In this document: piece after piece, positions 47,901-59,396 of the stretch
Numbering within the stretch: position 1 is the first letter of the stretch
Layout: each line of letters opens with the position of its first letter
From: Siphonodentalium dalli
Lineage: Eukaryota > Mollusca > Scaphopoda > Gadilida > Siphonodentaliidae
Direction of reading: 5' to 3'
Assembly (NCBI GenBank): GCA_032622095.1
Contig: CP136069.1
Span: 121,946,126 to 122,010,125, forward strand
DNA length: 64,000 nucleotides
Notes under the pieces: generated by a model
The model's input: only the letters and a program-made list of their open reading frames with translations
What the model was told of the DNA's origin: nothing
Databases searched by the model: none
Translations under genes and position numbers: made by a program

Positions 47901-50900
47901 AATTATATGCGTCAGCAGCTACTTTTGAGATAAAACTAAAATCGTGAAACGACCTCAGATAAAAAGCGCACCGATAGACCGGGGAGCCAAACGAGGGTGT
48001 AGACATATGGGAGATAACGCGATACAAGAAACAAGACTTGATTCAGCCAAGCGACACTTTACTGATATGAGAAGTACTGTATTTCCTGTTCGTTGGCTTT
48101 TTTCGTGATATACTGCAACGAAATGATGGCGATATCAAAGGTGAAATAAGCTCTCAAGTTTTTTGTTGAGACTCAACATATCGAATAAAGAGACTTAACA
48201 CAGCGTGCGCAATATGGTGTACACATTAAAACTGGATTGGGATTACACATTAAAACTAGGGATCGTTCGGTGATGTATATAGTTGGTTACAGTCTGGCTG
48301 AAGGGCAGACCAAGATCTCATTATAATCGACTGGGTCTTGGGACACCGGTGGAAACAGGGGGAGCGAACTTAATAAAAGCCATTGGGCTTGTTGTTTAAT
48401 CCCATTTCCAATCAATCGATCATATTATTCTATTTTACTGTAAAATATTTGTCAAATGTTTAAATGTGTTATTACGATTGGAATAAATATGTTTACACCA
48501 AACAGGAGGGAAACGTTCCAACGAAATTTTTCGCAGAGAGCGATCACATAGAACATGCTATGTCTGGACCAACCGAGTTCTTCCTGCATGCAAAAGGCAA
48601 TTGGTATTCACACTTTCAAAACTTCACGCAAGCAGTGTTTGGCTGCAGTCCCACCTATAGTTATTGCAAGCCACGTGTAACCTGATCAAACATCGACAAA
48701 GTTACCCATACCACCCGTTGTCGGTTCAAAATCCAGCTAATGTACGTTACTTCATAATTGGGGGATTATCAGACACAAAACGTGTATCTAATATAAGTGG
48801 GTTTTTTTGCAAAGAGAATACCATTTATTAATTCAGTTCGTATTTTCTCCTAACATATATAATTACGCCACACACAAACTGAGGATTTTACTATATATAT
48901 GGTTGTATTGTAAATCGTAGTAAATTGCGCGTGCAGATTCTAATTAAGGAGATGACGCAACAGTATGTCATATCAGTAGCATTACGAATAGCATGTAGCT
49001 TAAATTGTTTATCATTAAATCACAATTCCCTTCTTATGTATTATACATTTCTGTCACTACCATGTGATTGCATTTTGAGTTTATATAGATGCTGCGAATC
49101 GCAATTTGCTCAAATTTTCTCTGACAGAACCGGCTTGACGGAGGTTTAAGCGAATGGTCGTTGTTTAAAACGAACACATTGTGACGCGCGTCAAATACGT
49201 AAACAGTGCTTTATTTGGAAACATGAGTATTAATGGGTTCTCGTGGACTGCATGGGGATTCCCCGTTCAACTCTGAAACCAATCTGAGTACCAGTGTCCC
49301 CAGACCGAAGATCAAACATGCATTAGTCGAGAGTAAGCATATGCTCATGAAAATCTTGAATTAATAATCAGTAAGAACAGAAGCAACCAATGACAAGGGG
49401 GCATAAATTCCGCACACGCTACAGAAATGGACACGTTTTAGTCAGACGTATATTGGCATAAATGGTGATAATCTCAATGTTGGCAATGACACAACACTTT
49501 AAAGCATTGTTCGGGAACAAGCAGTTACAAGCTCATATTAAGTTAATATTATACACCCAAAATAGAGTTTAGTCAAAATTGGTGGGTTATCCAAAGTTGA
49601 GTTAATGGTTGGGTCAAATTCCAGAAGTTGGGTTCAATTGCTGGGTTAGATTAGTTTAGTTAATAATCACTGGGTTTCAGTTGCGGCCGTTCATACAGAT
49701 TTGCTGGATATGAGATATATTTGTCATATTTTCTGCTCTTTATTGTTATCAAACTCTAATGATTACACGGCGAATGCATCTGCTATGTCGGAATTAGTTT
49801 GTTGCAGTGTTGCTTGTGTCTGTGGTACAAGTGTTCTTTTCTAGGTTGTTAATTTAATTATTCCCGAAAAGGAAGTCATTATATGATACACCTCGTTTCA
49901 GACGATAATATTACATGCTCGGTTCGAAGTCTAGTTTAATTCAATATCTCTCATCTATTCAGACGTTAGGGTCAGACATTAATCCATTGGTTGGACTTAT
50001 TTTTGGGAAACTTAATTAATGACCAGAATATCATATTTTATGGTCAAAACCCATCCATTGAGATGAAATATAATTATATATTGACATAGGTTTTCTCTAA
50101 CCCCCGTGTATAGTGACTTCAAACCCAATGTTTGGTCACTTTAACGCAATGTTTGGTTACGAAGTTGGGTTACCATAACCCAATGTTTGATTACTTTCTT
50201 TTTTAACTCAATTAATTTATTTAACAGCTATAATCTAATGTTTAGTCGCGGCTGACGAAACGTTGGGGCAGAGTCTGACTAAAATTTAGTTATATAATTA
50301 TATTCAAGAACAAATATACATGTATGTCAAGCACGTTTGTATATAACTACGCATGGTTATCGCAAGACTATTAGGTACGGTTCATTGGAACTTATAGAAG
50401 CGAAACGCGCGCATAAAATCGCCATTAATATCCAGGTGCAAAACTCATGGTTCTCCGCTCCACTTCAATTTAGAAGGCGGAAGCGTAGCCAACACCAGTC
50501 CTTTCATTCATCTTAGACATTACCCCGATACACACATAAATCATTTGCTGTCTTTGAGTGTTCTGGAACATCGTGTCTTAGAAGTCAGAGGTGAAATGAG
50601 ATGCGTCGAAAGAAACGGTACCACATGGCGTGTGTAACTAATCTTGTTATCTCTTATGTCAGACTTTGCATTCACCTGTTGAACACGTTGCATGAAGTGC
50701 AACACGTGCACATTTTGACCATTCATTCACTTAGTTTAATGTGTCTATACTGTCTATACTGTTATGTCAAAGAAGGAATAAAACTTCGGTTTAAAATCTT
50801 TACTGTAATTCCGAGTTGCATGCATGCACTGTGTTGCCCCAATAATGATTTGGAATGGGATGCATGGATTAGTATAGAGGCTGCTGGTCCGGACTTATAT

Positions 50901-51600
50901 ATACGTGCACAAAATATACCACCAGTCCCTCATTTTGACCTCAGATATTGATAATGGAGTTGTCAGTGTTTGATATTTTCTGATCAGGTGATTTTGAAAC
51001 CCAAGATGGTCACCATTCTAAATTTTATGAATGTATTTACTATTTCGCTTGACGTGATGTCACCCTGACTTCTCTGACCCAGCAAAATGTATATTGTATG
51101 GTTTATAGAAACAATAATATGTAGCCGATGGCATGTAAATTAATTGATGTTTAAACTGTTCACATAATTTGAGGCCAGAATGCACTTTTCTAATATGGGT
51201 GCAATCCGTTTGTCTTGTTTCCGCACATAAAAGTAGAATGTCAATATATTCTATATATAGACATAATGACTGCATATATACATGCACATGCGCCGTATAC
51301 CAACTGTATTTGTGATATACTTATTCGGGATTCATGCACGGAGTATAGTATACATACTATTGTGCTTGTTCTCGGATTGATAAACTTATTATTGCTTGTA
51401 CATTAATACCCGAGAGATCATTTCCAAGACAAAGACAATATTTGAAAGCCATCGCCTCCTGTCCAATATACCAAAAATGTGCACCATCAGCATTGTTTAG
51501 TTATAGGTTCATACACTGGGGCCATCGACACGTCAACCCATCGGACTAGGAACTAATACTCGCTATGCACACAGGACTACTTTCGCTATGCCCATGCACG
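44940..51600. other. Long stretch without a named gene
   Basis: Features seen: many ACATGTAC and ACCGGTAC palindromes at 45.1-46.5 kb; short duplications at 46,790-46,900 (GCGTTGACTGCATTTCA twice; TTGCAATAATCATTA twice); and CCCAATGTTTGGT-like words repeated at 50.1-50.25 kb. Moderate ORFs at 46,466-46,651 minus, 48,464-48,685 plus and 50,601-50,951 plus have no domain I recognise. Confidence 0.4.
47084..47200 (-). CDS. Possible first coding exon, unknown gene
   Basis: A minus-strand ATG in a good context (ATAATGGCGG) opens MAEYRTLDFVKLVNMTAF, with FADCC and RRRIRTTF following. It could leave at a CTGT|GTGAGT donor near 47,052. The block is GC-richer than its surroundings. No downstream exon was found and no family is recognised, so this is a weak call; the coordinates are approximate. 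Confidence 0.15.
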
Positions 51601-51737
51601 CAGGGATGCCGGAGAAGGGAGCATGTGGGGGCACTTGCACCCCTTGTCCTGGCCCAGGGGATTCCCTGCAGTGGGTACCCGAAAAATGCCATCATGACTG
51701 GTTTGCCCCTTGCCCTTTGATGCTTCCCGCGTCCCTA
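51593..51737. mobile_element. hAT-like MITE, short copy
   Basis: The right end is the complement of TAGGGACGCGGGAAGCATC, close to the right end of the 39,963-40,339 MITE. The left end is CAGGGATGCCGG at 51,601. The 8-base GCTATGCC occurs at 51,585-51,592 and at 51,738-51,745. This fits a target duplication, with eight extra bases (CATGCACG) before the left TIR. Confidence 0.6.
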
Positions 51738-51863
51738 GCTATGCCGGACCTTTATACTGTTATATATGGTTTCCATGCTGGCTGCGAATACTCTAATCTT
51801 GGTCGAACCAACCCTTTATACAGCTTCGTCATCATTTCTTCATCTAGATGTGTAAACGATCTT

Positions 51864-52262
51864 CTAATCATCCCCATCACTGATTGAGCGCTCTGTGTTT
51901 TTTTCATTTATATGTTGTTCGAAATTTAAGTTTTTATCTGTGGTGATGCCTATGTCCTTCTCGCTGTCGACCTGCTTCAGTGTATAGGTTGTTCCATCAA
52001 CTCCCTTCAATGTATAATTTGGGGTATATCCTTCTTTTCCAATGTTCATCATTACACATTTCTCAGGATGGAAACGAAGAAGCCATTTATCAGACCATTT
52101 TTGTAGTTCATTAAGATCTTGTTGTAGAGTTTCCATGTCATCTGGTGTTGTTATCTCTCTGACTATTTTGGTATCGTCAGCGTACATCATGACATCAGAT
52201 TTTGTTGATCTTGGCAAGTCATTTATATAGATGACAAATAGGAGGGGTCCAAGTACGCTATA
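51864..52262 (-). pseudogene. Non-LTR retrotransposon reverse transcriptase fragment
   Basis: The translated block contains SVLGPLLFVIYINDLP, then the catalytic YADDT (reverse transcriptase motif with two Asp), and DLNELQKWSDKWLLRF followed by PEKCVMMNIG. That is the order in the palm/thumb of jockey/CR1-type LINE reverse transcriptases. The frame is lost after NFEQHINEK and there is no 5' part, so this is a dead internal fragment. The first ~25 codons of the open frame (52,263-52,337) are not LINE-like. Confidence 0.85.
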
Positions 52263-52337
52263 ATATGCTATAATACATGTACATCCGAGATCATACCTTA
52301 TTTCGTCTATATTTGTGAAAAATATTAAGACTGTCAC

Positions 52338-53987
52338 GCAAAATGAAAACCAGTGTCATAATCATTGATGAATTTACATCATTATTGGATAAAAATCTAG
52401 ATTTCAATACATTATGGTTTGACCATCGACGTTATAAATATATATCGATGGTTTTACAACAACAAATCGTTGGTAAATAGCCAATTTAAAGACATATTAT
52501 GTACTTGTTCTGGTGCGTGAAACGGATCAGTTAGTACCCAGGCGCTATGCCAACTTGAGGAATGTTACATTCTACTAACATTGCCGAAAATCTGAAGCAA
52601 ATCGACCGTACCACTCCATAGAAAACATCGCCTGAACTACGCTCAATTGTAAATATTTACTACTCGATTCGGGACGCATCTATCGGTCACTGCATTTAAT
52701 TAATATATAAGAATGACGGTGAGTGTTGACAATTTGGATATAATATTTGTAAAAACTATACTACTTTGAACAAGAATATTCTCCATTTATATTTGATCAC
52801 CCCACCGGAGTGTTTCACATCACTTTAACAATGACAGGATGTGTGCGGATATAAAACATATAGGGTGAACAAAGAATTCTCAATGCAGCAAACGACCGAC
52901 TCAGACACTGATTGGTAGAATATATCTGCCGATAAGTATTTACATGACGGCTGTGGAAAAGTCCATTGGAAATTGGAATGTACATGTTACATAACCACAA
53001 GCGTACACGATTAACACAGTAAACTAAGGCATGCTATATATATATATGGACCTACCCATCAGATCCGAACATTGTGAATAAACCAAATGCTGGAATATGA
53101 ATCATCGCTGTGTGGGATCTCGGTATACCGCGGTCACGAAGTATATTTGGTCACACTATGATGTTATTTATCTGTTCAGCTAAAATTCCGATATAGTTTC
53201 AGAACAAGATCACCTCTCCAAATAGTCCAGAACCTACATGTAGCAAGTTACACGTGCATATAAACTGCATGCTGTGAATCTCGACTATTGTTCCAACTGG
53301 TACCGGACAACACTAAAATTGTGAGTCCAGTCAATCGTTGCAACCTCGTAAACCATTGAAGTTGTGGTCCGCTGCCTTTACATAACCGCACGCGTGCGCG
53401 TATACATGTGTCAAAACACTTATGACAGTGGTGCACGAACAATACACAAGCTCAATTGTTTGTAAACAATACTTCCAGATATTTCCTAAATAAATGCGCC
53501 CCGCGTGAACACAATTTACTCTAACCGTGCCACAGAAATGCCACCACCGCGTTAATGTTAGTTTATGTTATACGGGATTAATAAGCCACGGAATTCTGTT
53601 CTTGGGGTGATATATCTGTGAATGAGTGCTGCCGGAGCGGGATAAATTTATAGACAATGGCATGAATTACTATACTAATAGGATCGGAGGTTAAGTAGCA
53701 GAGATCAGGTGTTCAGCGTGAAGATGTGACGCATGAACCTTTATTGATGATATACTCGTCTTCATGCAGTCATGATTGATTTGCACTGATTTTGGGATAA
53801 CGCCTGTCAGCCTTGCGTTGGTCTTCTGTTCGTCGGTGGGCGATATCAATAATGGCGACAATGGCACATACATTCTCTGCTAACTGAGAGGCAAACTATT
53901 TATACCAAGGCATGCATGTGTGTATGTGAAGCTCGTCCGATGAACGACAATGACTACAGCTCTCGTCCGTCGATGTGGGCATGCAGT
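52338..53987. other. No gene; dispersed-repeat copies
   Basis: 52.60-52.70 kb (GAAAACATCGCCTGAAC, GCTCAATTGTAAATATTTAC) is related to 33.0-33.1 kb. 52.86-52.99 kb is related to 4.14-4.25 kb. No coding exon recognised. Confidence 0.45.
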
Positions 53988-53995
53988 CGCTCGGA

Positions 53996-55070
53996 GGGAA
54001 CCGGTCAAAACGCCACACCGACAGAACGCCACATTTTCATTTGGTCAGAGCGCCATATTTTTGGACGAAACGCCACCTCGGATAATCACCAACACTTGGG
54101 GCTTTCGTTGGTGACCGAGGTGAGAACAAACTCATCCAAGGTATATATATCCACGATTTTGATACCAACCCATCATACCGTCACAATGCCGAGGTCACGG
54201 CGCGACTCATTGGTTGAACGGTATACAAAGTGTACGAAAACTTTTAGAAGAAATCAACATGCGGTTGTTTGCAAAACATGTGGATACAAAACACATCGTA
54301 CATGTGGGACCGATATTTCCAGAACGTTGTATCTGCAAATGCAACGAGGAGAGGAAGCAGTTGACTATTACTGTCATGTCTGTGGTGTGCGGCGTGTGCC
54401 AGCTGATGAGAGCAGTATTCCCAGCGAACCAAATGCCGAAAGTACGCGTACAAGCATAGCAGACCGAACCACTGTTTCCGCATTCTCAACACCAACAAAC
54501 ATCGTAGTCAAATATGTGAGAAAGAAGGCAGCTGCATCAAGCAAGAAAATCTTTGCCGCTTGGGCCGATTTCAAAGAAGGAAGAATCGACACCAGGGAAC
54601 TCCTGCGACGGGCTGCAGAGGTGCACGGGGTGTAAACTCATAATGTGTTATATCATTATGATATATGTATATGTGAAGTTGTTACGCTTATGTTCACCAT
54701 GCTTTATTGCTGTTGTTCGTAATTATCAAAATAAAAAAATAATTAAACAGACTGCTCTTTTTATTCTTAAGAAGAGGTCAAGTAACCAATTTTGAATGGA
54801 AATTTCCATACAAATATCCGGAGCAAAAGTTAAATGTGGAAACTCCGGATATTTGCATGTATATCTCCATTTATATTAAATTACTCGCCCTCCCCTTAAT
54901 CATATCACCTTCAGTATAGCATGTGGCGTTTCGTCCATTGCTATGTGGCGTTACGACCAAATTTAGGTGGCATTCTGACTAAATTTAGGTGGCGTTTTGA
55001 CCACGGACTGTGGCGTTCAGACCAAATTAAAATGTGGCGTTTCGCCGGTGTGGCGTTATGACTAGTACCC
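53996..55070. mobile_element. ~1.1-kb TIR element (MULE/fold-back-like) with AACGCCAC iterons
   Basis: Left end GGGAACCGGTCAAAACGCCA and right end (complement GGGTACTAGTCATAACGCCA) align, then continue through CACCG, AACGCCACATTTT and ATTTGGTC on both sides. AACGCCAC-type words occur about 4 times on the left (54,006-54,077) and about 7 times, inverted, on the right (54,920-55,058). CGCTCG is directly repeated at both flanks (53,988-53,993 and 55,071-55,076), a 6-base perfect or 8-base imperfect target duplication. GGG termini and the enclosed zinc-finger ORF suggest a FLYWCH/MULE-type element; this is inference. An internal 84-bp hairpin (TATCCGGAG / CTCCGGATA) lies at about 54,795-54,878. 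Confidence 0.75.
54186..54635 (+). CDS. PHD-like zinc-finger protein carried by the TIR element
   Basis: An intact 149-codon ORF. I start it at the ATG in CACAATGCC (A at -3), 30 codons before the first Cys pair region, not at the longer in-frame start at 53,916, which lies outside the element. Zinc ligands: Cys16, C29xxC32, H37xxC40, C63xxC66, as in a PHD-like fold. This resembles the N-terminal region I associate with FLYWCH-MULE transposase proteins (RNQ..V.C..C....HR.CGT.IS...Y...RGE....YYC..C followed by STR-S). The C-terminus (residues 115-149; KKIFAAWADFK, then RELLRRAAEVHGV) is basic and helical and could be the tail of the same parent. No catalytic domain is present. It could act as a TIR-binding regulator. 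The position of the expected first Cys is Tyr13. Confidence 0.65.
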   Translation: MPRSRRDSLVERYTKCTKTFRRNQHAVVCKTCGYKTHRTCGTDISRTLYLQMQRGEEAVDYYCHVCGVRRVPADESSIPSEPNAESTRTSIADRTTVSAFSTPTNIVVKYVRKKAAASSKKIFAAWADFKEGRIDTRELLRRAAEVHGV

Positions 55071-56141
55071 CGCTCGTTACCAGTTTTACGGACGAAGGAA
55101 AGACCCAGTACAGCTTTAATTTCACCGGAATATAATTACACTGCGCGTAGAACCCACTGACACAAAGGAACATACTTACTTGTCAGATACACGATTCTGG
55201 TTGTCTGGAATATACACCTTTCGCATACCGAATGCCGACAGATACCAATGCGAATAGCTATTTATATAGTCGTAATTCTTTCGCACGGTCCAAAAACCTT
55301 TTCGCAAAATTGACGACTATATATGAGTCGGTTTCTGAGACAATCATGCTTGCCACTCGCGGTATGAGGATTATGGTCCGCGTGTCGTGATTATTGTGTA
55401 ATTAATTATGCTGTTATCAGGTCATATCTTAGCGCTTTTTCGCGTGTTTCACGACGACGAATGACATGTTTGCCCCTAATTTATAAAATTTAAGGCCACA
55501 TGGCGATAACAATTTAAAGACATAATCTCCGAATCATCTCCCACATTGAGGAGCAGAGAAACGATCGCGAACTTATTACTATATGATGTATTTGTGAGTT
55601 TTGTTGAAAATCCAAAACAGTAATCGTGACAACGGATAGGGAAAACGACAACGAATAGAAAGAACACAAATTCGAGTGACGTAGTATACCCTATTCGTAA
55701 TAATTATCTGGTGTCGTTCATTGAGCGAAGTGCGAAAGGTATCTATAATATCACAAGTCCGCGCTCATCTGGATTTGAACCGGTTCAACTAACGCTGGAC
55801 GGCTCACGTTGGTCTAACGCAGTTTATCAAGACGTCAAGATGTCTGGACGCTTTATCAAGAAGTTAAACGGAGATGGCGACCCAGCACATACATTGCTAT
55901 ATAGAAATCGGCTTAATCGATGTGCGCGGCTGCGCCCAGTCAAACTTTCGTCAAACTGTTGTATCATTTGGCTATTTTAATTATCCTTACTTCTGTTTCG
56001 AATTCCCAATTAGGAACCATAATTATTTGTACAATATACATGTTTATAATTGGCGTACCAGCACGAGTATTCTGTCGTCTTCGTCACTAGCTGTCAGTAA
56101 CCAGGGATAAAGTTCGAGGATAGTAGTATAGTCTACACTTT
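55071..56141. other. No gene recognised
   Basis: An 89-codon plus ORF at 55,711-55,980 (KGIYNITSPRSSGFEPVQL) has no known domain. No repeat boundary is seen until the Polinton-like TIR begins. Confidence 0.4.
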
Positions 56142-56174
56142 TTGGTAGACGGTTTGACTGCCTAAACCCTAAAC

Positions 56175-57061
56175 GCCTGTTCCTGTGCCATCAGGGGTTA
56201 GAGGTCACGCCGCGTGGGTTTATATGGGTGAAGGTTATCACGAGAATAGCGCCTCATTATCGCGGGTAATAAACAATGCGTGTATGTCTAGGTTTTATTT
56301 TTGATCGCGGGTACTAAACAATGCGTGTATGTCTAAATGATATCTCTCTCGCGTTAACCCTGCCGCTTATCGCCTATTCATGTAATATGAAAGAAAATAT
56401 GTACTCGGGTGAATGCTATCAGAGGTATATATTAATCACGAGAATAACTCGCCAGCGTCGCGCGCGGTAGCGATAAACCAGATCGCGTGTACTATACAGA
56501 GTGGTAGATAATATATGTATTGGTTTGACTGCCTAAACCCTTAATCCTGAGCTATCAGGGTGGGGTTATATGTCACGCCGCGTGGGTGTATATGGGCGAA
56601 TGTTATCACGATAATAGCGCCTCATTATCGCGGGTACTAAACAATGCGTGTATTTCTAAACGACATATCCCTCGCGTTAACCCAACCGCTTATCGCCTGC
56701 GTTCCCGATAAACGATATATCCCTCGCGTTAACCCAAGACTTCCAATAGACTATATCTGAGAAATTTCTCGCGCACAAATTCTATAGTTATAGTTGTTAT
56801 AATAGTGATTACTGTAAGCCTAATAAATCTGATAACAGGAATATACTAATGCACTATACGGTCTGGCAATTCTTTCACTGGTTCAACAAAGAAACCTCTT
56901 CAATATGTATCCGGCACCTCATGGGGGGGGGGGGGTGTTACTTCACCCAGAATCCCTATTAACACACCCAAATATTGATATAGTGGTATGTCTCCACCCA
57001 CACCCCTATATTTATGTCCAAATACAATAAATGCAACCCAACACAAACAAATAAACAACTA
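56175..57061. repeat. Left terminal inverted repeat of the Polinton-like element
   Basis: Matches the complement of 62,161-63,030 over its whole length with small indels, including a 13-base poly(G) run (56,923) that is poly(C) on the right. It holds internal repeats: GCGGGTACTAAACAATGCGT at about 56,258, 56,303 and 56,625, TCGCGTTAACCC at about 56,350, 56,675 and 56,725, and GGTTTGACTGCCTAAACCCT at about 56,151 and 56,522. The inner edge is ATAAACAACTA. Confidence 0.9.
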
Positions 57062-59396
57062 GGGTGCTATTCACCGGCTGGGTTTATAATATAGTCCAGG
57101 TAGTTTTACGAGGCGACGCTCAATGCGAAGCTATCGGTGGACATATCGATGGGAAGACATCGCCGCGCGGTATATGATTATCCGATCAAGGCGATTGGCG
57201 TCAATCATAGATTGACCATCGGTCACATAAACATGCTGCGTGTAACAGTACACGTTTGGTTCATTTCAACAATGAGCAACCGAGGAAAATTACGTGGGGC
57301 AAAATATACCACCGACGACATGGGGGGTCTACAAAACAAAATTCAGTATATAGGACCGGGGTGGGTGGGTGGTTCAGAGGCCGAAACAATCGTGCTTGTA
57401 AATTTACAAGTACTGACCATGTAATGTTGTTTGTAAGCATGTTAATATAATGTTTGTTGGCATATGGCTATATAGACAGCTATAGTGACTAATATAGCCT
57501 CAGATTTAGCAACCTTCTGGATTTCACAGGATCCCGTCCCACTTCACAGTGGAAAACCGTAATTTAGTAAAAAAAAATTAATATATTACCCAGTTGTATT
57601 ACCCAAATAAAAGTAATAAAATAAAATAAAAACTGTATCACAAATACTACATGGAGAATACTCAATGATGACTAGATATCATTAACCCGATTGTTGCATA
57701 ACATGAAATTGAAAAGGGTATCTCATAAATTTCTAATGTCTGAAATACTGTCTTGTTCTGGCGTGCAATCACATTAATTCCTTCTGGTTATTTCTCATCT
57801 TTAATGATTGCAAGTAATATTAATTTGCAACACTTATCAAATAAAACTGAATTGGTTATGATAAATGACCGTTACTGTTTATTGTTCAGACAATCCCAAC
57901 TGAAGGCGACGCTATTCTCCTTGAATTTACGAACTTCATCTTGAAGCTTAAATACTGCTCAACAAGACTAAACTTAAATACTAATTGTATACTGTTATCG
58001 CCTACAAATAGATGAACTGAAATAATGTGATGCATTCAGATGCTTCGAAAAATGACATTCTTCAATGTCTTCAAAGTCAAACTAAAATCAAGAATAAAAT
58101 CTGACTGAGACTATACTGCAGAATCTAGTACATAAATATACATACAAATGGTTGAGTTATAATAATGCAAAATGTGTTTACGGATGGAACCAGGTTGGTA
58201 GCTCTGGTATGCATCGACAGGCGAAACCTGTGATGTGCAGTAATATCTGCATACATCCTCGCCTATCATTCAGGTCTATCACCATACCAAACCACTTAAA
58301 AATTCGACAACCGACACTTCAACTTATATTGCAAAAAACTGTGTACGGACTGAATTTCATAAACAGGGCCCATGGATAACTCTGGTAGGGCATTGGTGCT
58401 CACAATCCGTGATATTATGCATATTCGTTCCCCATTTCTGGTCCGTCACATGTCATAGAGCATCAAAATATGACAACCGACTCTTGAGTTATAACGCAAA
58501 ATGTTTGTATGGACGGACGCATGGGCGGCTCGAGACGTCAACTATATACCCGCCGACTAATATCGGGGGTATAATAACCATGTATCTATGTGTATACCTA
58601 GCCAAAACAATTCCCCTCCTCACCACCCCGGTGGATAAGACTAAAGAGTTCTTTGATCATGCACAAATAATTGTAGAACCCCTGACCTGTTTAGCACTAT
58701 TTACTCTGGCCAGTGTTCTCTCTCAGACTAAACACGCTCGGTATATAAAGGCTATAATGCGGTCTAGGGCAATTTGTGACATACAGTGTACATACACAAT
58801 GCTTTATTATTGTTGTTAGATACTGAAAAACCAGGACACATCTGGAAATAAAGTTTATTTTTCGTTTTTCTGACCTTTGATTTGCCGATTAAGCATGTTA
58901 TTGCTTGAGTCTTAATTTTACACAGTTTGCACCAACAAAGGACAGTGGAATGGGATTGAAAGGCAGTTAACACAGTTATTGGAGAACGGCTGAAAAAAAC
59001 TCTTGAAATTTGGATAAAAACATGAGAAAAGGGGTGGGTCCCTAACATTTGGAGGAAAAAATTTGCACAAATGTGGTGGTGGGTCCCTCGGGGTTGGAAA
59101 AAACGTTTTGAGCCCTATATGTGCAATTGTTTTCCAGACCCCCCCCCCCCCCTGCCGACGAGCGTAAAACGTTTTTGGGCATTGTGGAGAGAAGAATAAA
59201 AATATTAAAGAACAAAGAAACTGGCACCATTCACCAGCGCCGGAAAAATGATACATGGAAAGAAATTTCTTTGAAAATGGCCAGGAAATATCCAAACAGA
59301 ACCAAAACACAAACAAAATTCTTCTGAGACGTTATCTTCTCGGCTCTTCATTTTCACACTGTGCTAATTTAAAAACCTCATTAATATCAATGAAAC
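57062..59396. other. Interior of the Polinton-like element, decayed
   Basis: The first ~60 bases (GGGTGCTATTCACC, then CCAGGTAGTTTTACG) are a degenerate copy of minus-strand sequence at about 59,610-59,665. ORFs at 57,137-57,424 and 58,409-58,819 have no recognisable domain. 58.15-58.51 kb is a ~166-bp tandem array. 59.02-59.20 kb is G/C-homopolymer-rich. Confidence 0.4.
58148..58520. repeat. ~166-bp tandem array, about 2.2 units
   Basis: GAGTTATAATAATGCAAAATG at 58,154, a diverged CAACTTATATTGCAAAA at 58,320 and GAGTTATAACGCAAAATG at 58,486 are each 166 bases apart. GACAACCGAC precedes the second and third. Each is followed by a GGACGGA-like word. Confidence 0.7.

Noticed and set aside
53916-54185. 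N-terminal extension of the zinc-finger ORF to 53,916
   Set aside because: It would start outside the transposable element and read through its TIR; the ATG at 54,186 has a good context and leads directly into the conserved region.
58918-59316. 132-codon minus ORF
   Set aside because: Gly/Pro/Phe-rich translation of a homopolymer-rich stretch; no domain and open in other frames.
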